A stretch of DNA of 64,000 bases. Source: Arthonia radiata. Lineage: Eukaryota > Ascomycota > Arthoniomycetes > Arthoniales > Arthoniaceae. A program made the position numbers and the translations under genes. The notes beneath the pieces are model-generated. The model was given only the letters and a program-made list of their open reading frames with translations, was not told the DNA's origin and did no database searches. Positions 32,173 to 44,819 of this stretch are shown piece by piece. The stretch is taken from assembly GCA_002989075.1 (NCBI GenBank), contig PSQN01000014.1, positions 868,001 through 932,000 of the forward strand, written 5' to 3'. The stretch's first letter is position 1; the number at the start of each line of letters is the position of its first letter.

Positions 32173-33885
32173 ATGACTTCGTGGGCACTAGCGGCTATCA
32201 CGGTATTCTCTGGCGCCATGGTGTGTCTTTGGCTCCGAAGACCCGACAGAGATCAAGTTGCCGAAGCTTTTGCGGCCGCCAGTCCTGCCAACCCACGGAC
32301 TGTAGCTGCGTCTGAACGCCTGGCCAATGCGCTCCCTGGCAAGGTATTCCCTCGTTCTCACGACGACTTTGTGGCCTCTATTCGCTCCTACTGGTCTTCA
32401 CAAGAGCTGTGCATCGTTCCGCATTGTGTTGTCAAGCCCACCAATGCAAGCGACGTCTCAGTAGCTGTCCGAATCCTGAGCGAAGAATTTACTAAGAAAG
32501 GGCAGCCATCCGCTCATGATCTGCACTTTGCCATACGCAGTGGCGGGCACGCGCCGAATGCAAGCAGTGCAAACACACAAGGTGGCGTTGTCATTGACAT
32601 GAGTCATTTGAATTCTGTCAGAGTATCAGATGACGGGCACACGACGACGATAGAGCCCGCCGCACGTTGGGTCGATGTTTACGACAAACTCGAGGCACGC
32701 GGCTTGGCGGTTGCTGGAGGTCGCGCATCAAATGTCGGCGTGGCTGGCCTGACACTAGGAGGTATGCGAGATCCCCAGCCGTGGATGATGGGCCTTGTTG
32801 CGCTAATGCTATTTCTGTGCGGCAGGTGGTCTATCATTCTTTTCCCCAAGAACCGGATTTGTCTGCGATAACATCCAGAACTTCGAGATCATTCTGGCCG
32901 ATGGCTCGTGCGTCAATGCCAACGAGAACACGAATCGAGACCTCTGGGTCGCGTTGAAAGGTGGTGGGAACAATTTTGGTATCGTCACCAAATTCACGAC
33001 GAGCTCTTTCCCTAACAGTAAAATATGGGCTGGATACTTGTATCACCCGATATCCGCAGGTCCTCAGCTCATAAAAACCTTTCATAAGTTCTGTGACGAA
33101 ATGAACCACGACGATCATGCGAATGCTATGCTGGCACTTGGCTACGACTACAAGATGCGGGCTACTGGCATTGCCAGCATCATCCAGTACACGAAAGCCG
33201 TGAAGAAGCCTCCAATTCTCCAACCATTCCTAGAAGCAAGACGATTCTGGAGCACAGTGAAGTTGAAGTCACTGTCTGATGCTACGAAAGAGGTCAACGG
33301 CCATTCACCTGCTGGACGACGGTATGTCGGTGCAAGGCGATATAGAGGCTCAAATATCTTGGGGTGGGCAGTCGCTAACTTCGCGTAAGGCAACTATTTC
33401 AAAGTACTACCTTTGTAAACAATCTCGAGCTGTTACAGCTCTCTCACGACCTATACAAAGACTCGCTGGCTCAAATAAAACCCATGAAGAGTGTGGCCTG
33501 GGCTTTAGTTTTCCATCCACTGCCTGTCGCATCGACATCGAAAGGTCACTCAAACGCTATGGGCATCACAACGGACAAGAATCTGGTTATTGCTCAGATG
33601 TCGGCTTCGTGGACCCGGCCGGAAGATGACGAGACGATCTCTAAGCTGGCCATGGAGATACTCGATAAGATCGAGGCCCGCGCAGTTGAGACAGGAAACT
33701 TCAATCGATACAAATATCTCAACTATGCTACTCCGACTCAAAATCCCATCTCAGGATATGGGGAGGACAGTCTGGCTATGCTACAGGGCGCCAGCAAGAA
33801 ATACGACCCACATGGCTTGTTTCAGAAAGGGTGCGTCGGTGGATTCAAATTGTGGGAGCGAGCGCAAAAGAGCGAAATGCCATGA
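32173..33885 (+). CDS. BBE-type FAD-linked oxidase
   Basis: Oxidoreductase of the FAD-binding PCMH/berberine-bridge-enzyme type, which oxidises alcohols, amines or carbohydrates with oxygen. Exons 32173-32761, 32826-33321 and 33390-33885 join in frame (526 residues), the usual size. The N-terminus has a hydrophobic signal/anchor (TSWALAAITVFSGAMVCLWL). PCMH domain: CIVPHCVVKPTNASDVSVAV, then RSGGHAPNASSA, in which the His is the expected covalent FAD site, VDVYDKLEARGLAVAGGRAS and VGVAGLTLGGGLSFFSPRTG. Next GGGNNFGIVTKF. C-terminal BBE segment has NYATPTQNPISGYG and KKYDPHGLFQKGCVGGFKL, with the KYDP-x-xxF motif. Most residues look intact. It is 0.9 kb upstream of a P450 on the same strand, suggesting a shared pathway; the substrate is unknown. 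Confidence 0.92.
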
Positions 33886-34812
33886 GCAGTGAGTAACATG
33901 GATATGCCGGAAGTCTTGCCGTCAATGTGGCATTTGATGCACCCATGCAAGGCAAAACCACTCAGCATTAACAAGGCATAGAAACTACGCCGCATTCTTG
34001 CATCTTGCCAGCCGCTTGATGTTGCATTCTCCAAGCGCTTCTTTCTCTGCCTGATGTGCAGTAATGAAGTCAGCAAGCTGGCTGCACATCTTTGAAAACG
34101 CCGCTGATCACTCACAAAATGTCTGCCGGCCACCTGAAAGCTCGAGCCGGAGCTCGAACCTGCACATCATGCGGCGTCGTATGATCGGCAGGTAGACGAT
34201 GCCTGCAGGGTTTATCTCCACATCCCGCTCTTTGGTCCTCATCCCCTTGCTGGCCAATTTGAGCTGAGCTTTTGTGGGTCCACATCCAACGAATACAATG
34301 CCCAAGGTGTTGATCTCGCATTGGCCGCTTCATCGGGCGCATGACATACTCGCGCGCGCGCATTGATCATTGGCTCGAGAGGCATCCAGGTCAGCTTCTC
34401 GGTCAGCTCGACAATGAAACATCGGTCAGCAGTGACGCCAAACCCGTGTATCGTGCGCCGCCTTCTGGGTTCACTAAGCCGCCGCTCACAGAACATAACT
34501 CCTTGCGATTCAGCCTGCAGCACCAGCACATCCATGTACCTCCGTCAAGAGCACGAGCAAATAGAAGCCCATCAGGTCCGCGACCATGCGTGGCGTTCAT
34601 TAGCGCCCTCCATAAATCTGCCTTCGAACGGATTGAGGCAGATTCACCAGAATGTTCGCTGGCTCTACAAGTACTGTACGCGCGACGCTGATGTCTGACA
34701 GTGCTGTCAAATTCCGGGTTTTACTGATCGCAGTCTTTATCGCCTTTATTGCCACCTACCGAGTTTCTACAGGAAATAGACTTTTTGAGACTTCTTTCTC
34801 ACACTTTGAGCC
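33886..34812. other. Intergenic, minus-strand coding-like patch not resolved
   Basis: Separates the oxidase and P450. Several overlapping minus-strand frames (34108-34600) look protein-like, with a possible intron (34050-34115) before a short 3' exon, but no single frame gives a recognisable protein. No gene called. Confidence 0.4.
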
Positions 34813-37035
34813 ATGAACCTCACCTCGAATGGTTCGAGTGGCGCTGTACACGCATTGAACAGCTTGAGCAACGCGCTTTCCATATGTAAAGTCCAGAACT
34901 TTCAGGGTCAATCTCTTGGGATTGACAAGAAACAATCAACAGCGCCGTTGCTTCTACCTTACTTCATCGAATGTCTTCAGGTATGCATTGTGATTGTCTT
35001 TTTCATCGAACTCAAACAGGCATACATTCGTTTCTCGACCAAAGCTCCAGTAAGTTTACTTGTGGTGTTGACAGCTGAACATCAACATTCTGACTCTTCC
35101 ATCCCAGCTAAAAGTTCATATTGTGGGACCTCCAACGCTAGCCGGGCGATGGCTCACGGGCCTCTTCAGTGGGTGGCGTGGGAATGACATGATGCACTGG
35201 GGTTACGAGAAGGTAACATTACTCTACCTTCGTCAAGGCTGACCTAACAGACTGGCCAAGACAAAAGCTCGAACAGGCTCGTTCGCTATTCCTACTCTTG
35301 GTCGGTACATCGTGCTCGTGACAAGTCAAGGCCAGTATGAAGAGATCAATTGCGCTTCGGCCCATGCTTTGTCTCTGGGAGGGCTAGTCAAAGACGTAAG
35401 TTGTCGAGTCGTACAATCTTTCCGATTTCCGTACATCGGTGCACTTTTTTAAGGACTCGCTAAGTCTTCCAGCGCATATTTCCAGAAGTGATCATGGAGG
35501 GCTTGATCGAAAGCGACTACGACGCAGCCAGCGGTAACAATCAGTATATTCTGAAGAGACGCTTGCGCTCGAGACTGCCAATACTACACGAGACGCTTAG
35601 AGAAGGCGCAGAAGAGTCAATTACCGTTGCCTTCGGAAATCTCGGTGAAGGTAAGCTTTCATCCAACGTCTGTAATATTGCTTTCTCTCTGACCTTTATA
35701 AGCAGATTGGAAGGAAATTCACATGTACTCTTCTCTTGTGAAAATGTTCATGAATCTCAACAATTACGTTTTGGTCGGTAAGGACCTCGGTAAGTCTCCA
35801 GCAGCTGACGATCCTAATATCACGCCTTCTACTAATGACTCCCTTCTCAGCGCACAAGCCTGGCTATCTGGACGCATCCCTACACTGGGCAGAACACGCC
35901 ACTATGACGGAAGAGCTACTGCAGTTCCTACCTAACTTCCTAGCTCCGTGAGTTTTCCAAAGCTTCTCAAAGACTCCAGACATCGTGGAGCTAATGGATT
36001 TGCTACAACAGATGCGCCAACAAAATCTTCCACTGGCGACAGTCGAAAGCAAATATCCTGAGTTTCCTTCTGCCTGAAGCCGAGAAGCGACTCGAACAGA
36101 GGCGCGCGGGCGTGGCGCCGGTCGGGAACGAGGTATGAATGACTCATCAATATAACACAGACTAGGACATGTCACTAAAGCATTCTTTACCAAGCGTCAG
36201 AACGCCATATCGTGGATGTCGGAGAAAATGAGCCACCGATCGCCACTTTGCATTGCCGGGCACACAATGGCGCTCACATTTGCAGGCACGCATCAGCCGC
36301 CCATGGTAAGTTCATCTTCATACGTTCCAAGAATAAGACTAATGTTTCGTCAGCTTCTGATGTTTACACTCTACAACTTATGCAAGTATCCCGAATATAT
36401 CGAGCCCCTCAGGCAAGAAGCGCAACAGGCCGAAGAGTGGATGTATGACGGACAGAATACCGAGATGCCCCTGATAGACAGTTTCATCAAAGAAACGGCG
36501 CGCTTGGAGCCTGGGTCCCTGAGTGAGTTGCCAAACGTCTTGAATTGTGTCAATCAAGCGTTGCTTATGCGGAAAAACAGTTGGGGTTGGCCGGAGAGTC
36601 AACTCGGATTTTACCTTCAAAGATGGCACTCGCGTTCCTGCAGGCAACTTCGTCGGGATACACCACGCTCAAACGCAGCGCAATCAGCACAGCTACCGCA
36701 ACCCCGAAGGCTTCGACGGGTTTCGCTTCGTCAGTGAACGAGGGTCATGCTCACGGCTGACCCACGGCTCATGGGACTTCACCTTCTGGGGATCAACTAG
36801 ACTGGGATGGTAAGCACACAGACGTGATTGGTGCAGAACACATGGAACGGATCTAACATGCAATAGCCCGGCGCGTTTCTACGTGTCTGTCGCCATGAAG
36901 CTGTTCCTTACGCACCTGCTGCTGAACTACGACATCAAGTTGGCGGACGCGAAAGCGTCATCAAGCTGGAACCTGGGCTTCATGCGTTTTCCCAATCCTC
37001 GTCAGAATCTTCTCATCCGCAGGAGGAAATGTTGA
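34813..37035 (+). CDS. Cytochrome P450 monooxygenase
   Basis: Haem-thiolate monooxygenase. Eleven exons join in frame (34813-35049, 35108-35212, 35261-35395, 35473-35650, 35706-35789, 35851-35947, 36012-36132, 36195-36305, 36354-36522, 36581-36809, 36867-37035), giving about 544 residues, normal length. An N-terminal membrane anchor (LLLPYFIECLQVCIVIVFFI) places it on the ER. Seen: the I-helix region ending in AGTHQPPM, the K-helix ExxR (KETARLEP), the RRVNSDFTFKDGTRVPAGN block and the haem loop FWGSTRLGC, whose Cys is the axial ligand, after a TG-gtaagc intron inside the motif. Several introns are small, with one non-obvious acceptor at 36580 chosen for frame. The nearest family resemblance is to fungal ent-kaurene-oxidase/CYP68-like enzymes. 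Substrate unknown; next to the FAD oxidase. Confidence 0.92.
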
Positions 37036-37595
37036 TCGTCAGAGGGGGGAGGATATGCTGTTGTTCTCGAGTTAGGACATACATCTGTCGGTCGTTATCA
37101 TAGCAATCAACGCCAGTCTGTGCTGGCATCGCAAGCGTGTACCAGTTTCAATGAAGTGACATCTTTACAGAGTGCTACTAAGAAGAAGTAGAAGTGAAGA
37201 ACATCAGCCCGTCGCAGATCTTGGCGGGGAACCAACACAAAGGCTTATGCAAGCCACGCGGACGCAAGTGGCAACATAAGTACCAGTCGTATACTCATAG
37301 AAGCCACCATCATCGGCAAGCAGAGACAGGCCGCGCAGATGTTGTGGTCCTGACAGTCCTTGGCGGGAGCATGCATAATGAGCACAGCATGGCTTCGTAT
37401 TAACGTTTGTGGCAATTCAAAAGCGTCGCGTTAGCTCAATGAGGGCTAGGTTGGCTCATTGCACGCCTTTTTGACGTCAATTGCCATGTGCTAGATCACG
37501 TAGACAGAACGCGCCTTCAGACGAGTCACGACCCTGAATATTTTAATGTGCTCGTAATATGATCTTCACAACAAGCCACGCATATTGAAACAGGT
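37036..37595. other. Intergenic, no gene recognised
   Basis: Lies between the convergent 3' ends of the P450 and the second PTH11-like gene. No gene seen. Confidence 0.5.
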
Positions 37596-39230
37596 CTATC
37601 GTACGACGTCGTCCGCAGGGGCAGCCGTGGAGAAGTTGGAGCCGGTCAGCCAGAATGTACCGCCATCTGGCTTTCGCAGACGTTGACAGTCTTCGAAAAG
37701 ACGCCTGACATGAGACTGAGCAGGCACGTTCGGCACGCCGTCAGGTCTATAACTTTTCTGGAAACAGTGAGGTAAGGTCTCAAGATGAGCCGGAGGACTT
37801 GGCGACTTCTCCACCATCGGGCTTTCCATGGAACGGTGAGTCATGTCTCTGGACTGGGTGAGGGCTTCCGAGGAGAACGACGCGGCCTGCGATCTAGAGG
37901 TGCGGATGCGCAGATGCTGAAGCCGTGAAACAAGTCGCGAGTACGTATTCGAGCTACTTGGAAGATGATGATTCAAAGTTTTCGAGACGCCGGGCATGCT
38001 TGCGATCATGATGCCGATGAATGTTTCAGCCATGCTGGAGCTAGTATCAGACGGGCTCCCTTTAGTTCAGTGCGTATGATACGTACACAAGCAGGGCAAC
38101 GTCTGCGAGGTTCCATGTCATATCACGGGACCTCAGGGCTTTGAAACGATAGTAGATGCTGAGCGTTGACAGCAGACAAGCTCTAGATTGACGGAGTCAG
38201 CTAATGAGGTCTTTGCGGCTTGTCCAGTATCGACTTACAGCAACCCCGCGGAGAACATCGCGAGTAAGCCTAGCTTCCTCTTCCGTTGGATCTGTAGCTG
38301 ACTTATAGCCGGAATAGGTAGAATGAATAGGCAAATGTCGATGACAAGTCCGACAATAGATAGCTGCATTGAAGACTTCGAGTCAAGGCTTGCCCATCTT
38401 GGATCGGTGTTATGGGAGGCCCAAGTCTGGTTTGGGCGTGGTGAGGCGGCACTAATTAGGTAGACTGAGATTCCGAGGTAGTAGGCCGCCGAAATAGATC
38501 CGCTAATGATGACGGACCAACGCATCCACCGCAAAGGCCAGAACAGTTGTAGATAAAAGAGATCGATGGAAAGCTTTACAAGGCCCAGTGCAGGACATGA
38601 AGTGATGACGTTGATGTACGAGGGCTGTCAGCTAGGTCAGAAAGCAGTGATGAGATCAGATATCTAGATTTTACCAGGTAGAAACTTTTCTCGTAGATTG
38701 ATTTGACTGCAACGTCCCATTGGTGTTTGCCTAGTGGTCCAGCGAAAGCCTCTGAGGAATATGTCAGAACATTTTTTGTATGGGCTCGGAGACGATCGCG
38801 AATCCTTCTCACCCCATGCGAATGCAACGTATTGTGTGACGCTTGCAAGCTACCTAAAGCGTTGGTCAAATATCGTCTCATCAAGCGAACTGTTGTTGGT
38901 AAGCTCAGAACGAAGTTTCAACGAACCAGGCCCAGTCCAAGAGTATCTGTCTCGCCGGGTTTCATTAGCCGCAGTCAATCAGTAATCAAGATCCAGCACG
39001 AACGCACAGTCATCCGCGGTGATCTTGTGGATGACAAACACCTTCGAGTACATTCTGATCATATAGAATATGAGAGCCAAGAAGAGAAGAATAGAAGCAA
39101 CAGCGAAGAGCCTCGGTCCTCTATCATATGGATCTCTGAGATCTGACTCAACACCGAAAGGAGGAGACAGCGCTGGAATCGTTGCGAGAATGGAAGGCGG
39201 AAGCGATAACGCGGCGTTTGGCTGCACCAT
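37596..39230 (-). CDS. PTH11/rhodopsin-like integral membrane protein
   Basis: Second receptor-like gene of the rhodopsin-domain family on the minus strand. Exon 1 starts MVQPNAALSLPPSIL and has LFAVASILLFLALIFYMIR then an ADDC turn. Later exons give GPLGKHQWDVAVKSIYEKSF, PSYINVITSCPALGLVKLSI, WSVIISGSISAAYYLGISVYL, SIVGLVIDICLFILPIPAIS, RKRKLGLLAMFSAGLL, ACLLSTLSIYYRFKALRS and a TM/tail exon MAETFIGIMIASMPGVSK followed by a long Ser/Arg-rich cytoplasmic tail ending at 37596. Introns are canonical (GTAAGTCGA, GTACGTATC). Layout matches the receptor at 29711-31189. The two flank the oxidase-P450 pair. Ligand unknown; one exon between 38755 and 38995 is less certain. Confidence 0.82.
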
Positions 39231-41219
39231 ATTGGTACGTTTTTGCGGCGATGGAGAGAGAGATCTGACTCATCTGTTCTACGTCGTGATCTGGAACTTT
39301 CAACGTGAAACTTAAGGGAGCGAACAGTAGATTTATAAGCTCTAGCGATGCTCTTTCCGCTCTGAAAGGTCTGCACTGGACTCGCGAAACTCGCGTGAAG
39401 CTGCCGGCCACAGATAGCATGCAAGGTGAGCTGCTGATCCTGCAGGCGGGACGTAATACGACTCGAGCGGGACTTGGAGTGGGCGCTGCGATGACTAGTA
39501 ACCGATCTGAAATCGATCTGATTCCGATCAGCGTTGTCTCAGTTGTTTGACAGATAATCCAGGACTGGCTAGATGCGCGAGGATCAGCGACGAGGACCTG
39601 CAAACTGGGGCTATGGATCCAATCGAAGGCTGGTAGCGAAGTCTCAGCACTACAAAACTTTCTTGGAGCTTCTTTTGAGACTCACATCGCAAAAGATGCT
39701 GCTGCACGCTATTGGCGCCATGCACAGGTGCACGTGCAGCTCAGAGCTTTCTGGGGAATGTATGCCTGCAACAATACCTATGGGTTTGCATGCAACTTGT
39801 ACCAATTAGGAAGGGAATCCACCTTTCTTTCCAATTTTGGGACATTCAAGCAAGATTTGAGTGAGGGCAATCTTTTTTTGGCCGTTTCGTCGATGCAGGC
39901 ACACGCGCAGAGATGCAGGCCTCGGTGCTACTTGTTGATGGGACTTCTTGTGCGCACTTCAAGAAGGCAAATGTCTTGCTGTATGCTGCACGAGAGCTGC
40001 GGTGTATTGCTATACAAACCTTCTGTACGGAGTAATTCCTAGGTACATGGTCTTCCCATCTGCCACTATTGCATTGCATACTGCATGTTCTGTAAGCGAG
40101 CAGCGTTCAGCCGGTCGGCTAGCACGGCTCTCGATCGGCTCCTGTTTCGAAGTGATAGGTGCTACGACTGCTCCAAAATCCACGCTGATGCAGCGCATCG
40201 CTTTCGGAAATATTTGTGCGGGCAAGGAGCTACATCTCGTCCATTGGTCCGCGCCTGCAAATGATGGTTAAGTATGCAATATTTATTTTAGAGTAGGTGG
40301 CTGTTTTGACTCTGCCCACCTCGTAAGTAGGCAATACTGAAAGACATGACGTTGGTCAGAGACTTGAGACATTGTTTTGTGCGAGGACTTACGGTTCTGT
40401 GACTTCGGCCATCTAACAATGCGCCGCAAAGAGTTCCATACATCCGACGATTACCCTTGGATAAGCACTGATGAATAGACTCCGAATTACACTCGAAAGT
40501 CATGAAGATCGAGATGAGCTGATACTTAGAGTGAGACTGGGCTTGCTGTGGTCTTCCGCTCTGCGCAGACGCCTTTAGCTGCCCGAAGTGTGTTGTCACC
40601 GCTCAGCGATGCCGCCATTGACGTATGCGCATTGCATGAAAACATGTGATGGACAATCGACTTTTCTAAAATAACTAGAGGTACAAGCAATCACGGCGAG
40701 GTTGGCCGGTCTGGGAGCTGAAAACGCCTAGCTTATGTAAGAAACGCAAGTGTCAGCATACGTACCGTGCTTCACCGCGGGTGAGAATCCACTGTTCGCC
40801 GAAGAAACACGTTCTCCAAAGCAACATCCACTGGAGAAGGCACCTGGCTATCGTGTTCGCCGCAGTGATGCAAAAGGTGTGCTGAACCCTCGAACAGTGT
40901 ATCTCTGCGCCGGCCTACGCTTCTAGCATACATAGTCGTCACCTCCATCACTACTGAGTTACCTTCTATATCTAACGTCCTATTTGAGTGAAGCCATCTG
41001 GCTGCTACAAATGCCAGGTCGCCCGACCCACTATCACGTATTTGGGTCCGAATACCATTGCGATGTGGCATCTTACGCGAAGGCCAATGCTTTCTATGTA
41101 TTCGCATATTGAGCAGCGAACAGTAATAATGGCTTCCTCAAACCGCAACACCTGTAGACCCCTTGTACACCCTTGCATATCCATTTACACAGTAGACCTA
41201 TATCATACAACGCTAACCA
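39231..41219. other. Intergenic, no gene recognised
   Basis: About 2 kb. Open frames on both strands lack motifs. One minus-strand frame (40772-41107) has an NTF2/SnoaL-like feel (VMEVTTMYARSVGRR, HLLHHCGEHD) but is unsupported. Probably includes the promoter of the F-box gene. Confidence 0.45.
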
Positions 41220-42746
41220 ATGGCTGCCATACTCCACTTACCGCCAGAACTCAAGATCGAGGTGTTCTCACATCTCAGCGATTTCGATGATGTTCATAAC
41301 CTGGGCGAAGCCTGCTGGCAATTCCAAGCTGTCCTTGACCATGAACCAACTCACCGCAGCATCCTGAAGTCAATAGTAGTGAGTACTCTCATCCAGCACA
41401 GACACCAGTAGGGCCAAATTCACACACTACAGCAAACCTCGCCAGTCTTCACCCACGACATCAAGCTCGCCCGCATCCAAGACCAAACCTCCGCCCTGCA
41501 ATCCCGATACGCAAAGGATGCCAAACTCTCCGACTCCGAACGTCTCCCCGGCAGTGCCCTCTCACAATGTCTTGCCGCGTCACCCTGCTCCATCACCGAC
41601 GCAGACATAGACTCAATCAGTCACCGCTGGCAATCCGCCCACGTCCTCCAATCCCTCTACAACAACCCAAACATCAGCAAACTCTACACCGCGGACACAG
41701 AATTCAACGAAGAGACATACGCGCCTGTCAACGGCGGCGGCCTCGCTGAAGCCGCGAGTTACGTGCAAGAACATCTATCTCAGGATGATCCAGCCATCCT
41801 ACCCAATGACAACAGCGATCAAGGCAGGAACGCGGAACAGACACAACGCTTTTACAAAGCCCTCACGGCCATCAACCTCACACTCTCGTCGCACTGGCTG
41901 CTCTCGCGCACCCACACCTCCACGTGGCAAGAACTCCAAACACTCTTCGACGCCGTCTGGTCACTCTGGGACTGGCGGGCTAAGCAAATCTCTCCACCCG
42001 CGCTTATCACGCCTCTGAACGAGCCTTCGTCACCGTACCTGAACGCTCAACCCGCGTCTCCAAATATGCTCGCCCCAGCGTCACCGCTCTTCCAGGTGCC
42101 GTGTCCATCACCCGCCCTCCCGCCACCAAGACAAGAGCCGCACGAAGACCTGCGCGACGTGGTCGAAATGCTCGAAATCTACAACTTCCTCTACACATTC
42201 CTCCTACGCGTCGTCTTCCCAGACCCGAGCTCAACTCGGCCCTGGCTACCCGAGAGCATGGAAAACGTGTTTGTGGAGAACGGGGGCGGGTTTAGAGGGT
42301 ATCACTGGAGCTTCTTCGTGCGCTCGTGCGATCGCATATTGTCGCCTACGGATATACTGGACGTATTGACTGCGTCTTGTTCTGCACCATCTGCGGAGGG
42401 CGTACCGGCGTGGCCAGAGGACAAGGTGAACTACCTGCAGGCGCGCGGCGCGATTGACATTGATCATGGCACGAGTAGTACGCGGCACCCTGATGGTGTG
42501 TATTTGGATTGGTGTATTAGTGAGAGGGAATTGGCGGAGTGTGTCTGGCGGAGGGTCAATGGCGGGGAGGTGCCTATGCAGGCGCAACTGCCGATGGGGA
42601 GGCGGCTGTGGTTGGCTTTCAGGAGTGTTTGGGAGACGAGGGCGAGGGGTGGTGTGTTTCAGTGGGAGGATCAGGAGTTTAACAGTTTTGTGGGGAGCTT
42701 GGAGCTGGCGATGGCGAGGGGTTGGCCGATGGACTCGCAAGAGTGA
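41220..42746 (+). CDS. F-box domain protein
   Basis: Two exons, 41220-41378 and 41433-42746 (54-nt intron GTGAGT...TACAG), give about 490 residues. The N-terminus is a clear F-box: LPPELKIEVFSHLSDFDDVHNL, followed by ACWQFQAV; it would bind Skp1 and recruit a target to an SCF ubiquitin ligase. The rest has no recognised repeat, with a Pro/Ala-rich stretch near residue 260-280 and YNFLYTFLLRVVFPDPS and YHWSFFVRSCDRILSPTDIL. This fits the large group of fungal F-box proteins without a defined substrate domain. Third-position GC is high in exon 2, consistent with a conserved coding frame. Confidence 0.85.
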
Positions 42747-42952
42747 ATGGGAAGTGTGATGCAAGTATCGACATGTAGAAGCATGCAGGCTCAACGGGCG
42801 CACACGTCGTCACTGGGCGAGCGCTTGGCTACCCAAAAGTACATCGAGACATGCAATTCCTTTTCTCTCTGCTATCAGTTACGCTTGAGTTGAGTTGCAC
42901 TATCGCAATCATCGCAGACCCTGTCCTTTTCTAATGGTCCCGTCACACGAAC

Positions 42953-44291
42953 TCATTCATTCAACTTTTCCTCCTTCTGTACCTGCTTTTTCGCCTTCTC
43001 CCCCTCCATCTTCTTGAGCATCCCGTTAATCATGTCCAGGAACTTCTGGATGCCACCTGGCTCGAATCGGTCCTGCATGTTGGTCCACGTCTTCTCCGTC
43101 ACCTGCTTTGCATACTCAAACATGCTCGTCTCGTACTTCTTGGTCGCCTCCGCGACATCCGCCGGGCTTGCGATGATCGCCTGTGCAAGCTCCATAGCAT
43201 CTTTTAAGGCCACGTTAACGCCTGGATGATATGTCAGCGCAGCTTCTGCTAAGATATGTCCAATGTTCAAATTCTTCGCTTGGGACAACGCCAGCATGCT
43301 AGCCGACTGGCAAAAGCTTTGAGGCGATGAAAGGGAACGTGTGGATGCTGGACACCTTACCTTCGCCGGCGAAGGGGGTCATAAGATGAGCCGAATCACC
43401 CACTAGCGTCACACCAGGTACATGCGCCCACCGGGCACCGACCGGCAGCATGTATAGCGGCCTCGCCTCGATGTCCTCATCACACACCCGGATCAACTCC
43501 TTGAGATCATCACTCCAGGTCGCATAATCCTCCAGCATCGACTGCCGAATCTGCTCCTGTGTCTTAGATTCCAGCCCGTTCTCGTGCACCCACTCTTCCG
43601 GCTTCTTACCACCAGCGTAGATGCGAACGCTGCCGTCACCATTGCGTTGGCACAGCATGCACTGGCGCTCTTCTTCACCGAAAGCGAAGTACGAGCCTTG
43701 GCCGATCATCTCGCCAAGTTTCGGGAAACGATTGTTGATGTCGCGGATGCGGAGGTCAAACATGCTAACGCTGGAGTAGAAAGGTTTGAACGTCGTGACA
43801 AGCGGGCGGATCTTGCTCCATGCGCCATCAGCGCCGACGACGAGGTCGAAGCCCTCCTCTGTCCGGTCAGCGAAGTGGAGCGTCGTTTTGCCGTCTTTCG
43901 TCTCGGCCTTGCGGAGGCCGCTGCCCCATTTGATGGTGCCTTCCGGAAGAGAGTCCAGCAGTATCTGGCGTAGCTTCACGCGGTCGATCTCGGGTCTGCC
44001 CACGGAGTCGCCGCCTTTTCGCTCGAAGAAGCGATAGCCGGTCTTGTCGGCAAGCACGAAGTCTTCGCCCTCTGGACGAGCATGTTTCTCGAACTCGCCC
44101 GCGAGGCCTGCAGCTTTAAGGGCGGCTTGGCCTGTGCGTGGATGAAGGTCGAGCGTGCCACCTTGCGAGCGAGCATTGGACGATGTCTCTTTCTCGAATA
44201 CTGTGCAAGGGATGTTATCCTTCAGCAGGATGCTAGCAAGGCAGAGGCCGGAAGGACCAGCGCCTACAATGGCGATCTTGGGGGTGGACAT
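42953..44291 (-). CDS. FAD-dependent monooxygenase (TetX/UbiH-like)
   Basis: Class A flavoprotein hydroxylase using NAD(P)H and FAD. Exons 43361-44291 and 42953-43221 (139-nt intron) give about 399 residues, normal length. The FAD-binding motif IAIVGAGPSGLCLASILL (GxGxxG) is at the extreme N-terminus, GTLDLHPRTGQAALKAAGL follows, the DG segment appears as LVVGADGAWSKIR, and the second FAD motif as GVTLVGDSAHLMTPFAGEG. Closest resemblance is to TetX-like oxygenases that inactivate tetracyclines and to fungal aromatic hydroxylases. The start is the ATG at 44291 (MSTPKIAIV), 23 codons after an earlier in-frame ATG, since family members begin just before the Rossmann strand. No cluster partners adjacent. 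Confidence 0.92.
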
Positions 44292-44819
44292 TGTGATTGA
44301 TGTGGGTGGGAATGTTGCTGGCGATGGTGATTGGAATGATTTCAGGTGCAGTGAGATCAACGACTTGTCTATGAGAGCGTAGTCTCTGTGTTTACTGGTC
44401 TACATTGCAAGCAGTTTGGCAGAGCTGTCTTTATACTTCATCGCGGCAAATCGGGCTGCGTGCGGCGGAGATGTAATTAGGCTGCTTGAGTATGATCACG
44501 GCACGTTACTTTACCCCTACTGGACGGTACCTACGCCGTTACTACTCTTGGATTTGGTGCGGCCGCGGAGCCTACAAAGGTGTAATCAATAAGCTCCTGG
44601 CCCGCGGCTCGTGGAAAAAGGAAGCCTGAGCAAGGAGAAATGTTTCGGGGGAGTAAGGCCGGCAGGTCCGCTATCCTCAAGCACCTGAAGCGGTGATCAC
44701 ACTATCGCTTGAACTAGCTTAGTGCAAGCACTGGCGCACTGTGAATATTGCTGCGAATTTGTGCAACGACAGAAGCCCGATTCCATCCTTGCTTCCTCGT
44801 TCCCCGCGCCACCGTCTAG
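44292..44819. other. Divergent promoter region
   Basis: Lies between the divergent starts of the FAD monooxygenase and ribosomal protein eS7, so it should contain both promoters. No other gene seen. Confidence 0.6.

Noticed and set aside
34108-34600. Several minus-strand frames between the FAD oxidase and P450 that read protein-like
   Set aside because: No one frame or intron arrangement gives a recognisable protein; the best join changes frame twice, so a gene call was not justified.
37420-37470. tRNA-like word GCGTTAGCTCAATGAGGGC
   Set aside because: No TPsiC arm or acceptor stem could be folded around it.
40772-41107. Possible NTF2/SnoaL-like small protein on the minus strand
   Set aside because: Only a few suggestive blocks (VMEVTTMYARSVGRR, HLLHHCGEHD) and no known motif order or splice support.
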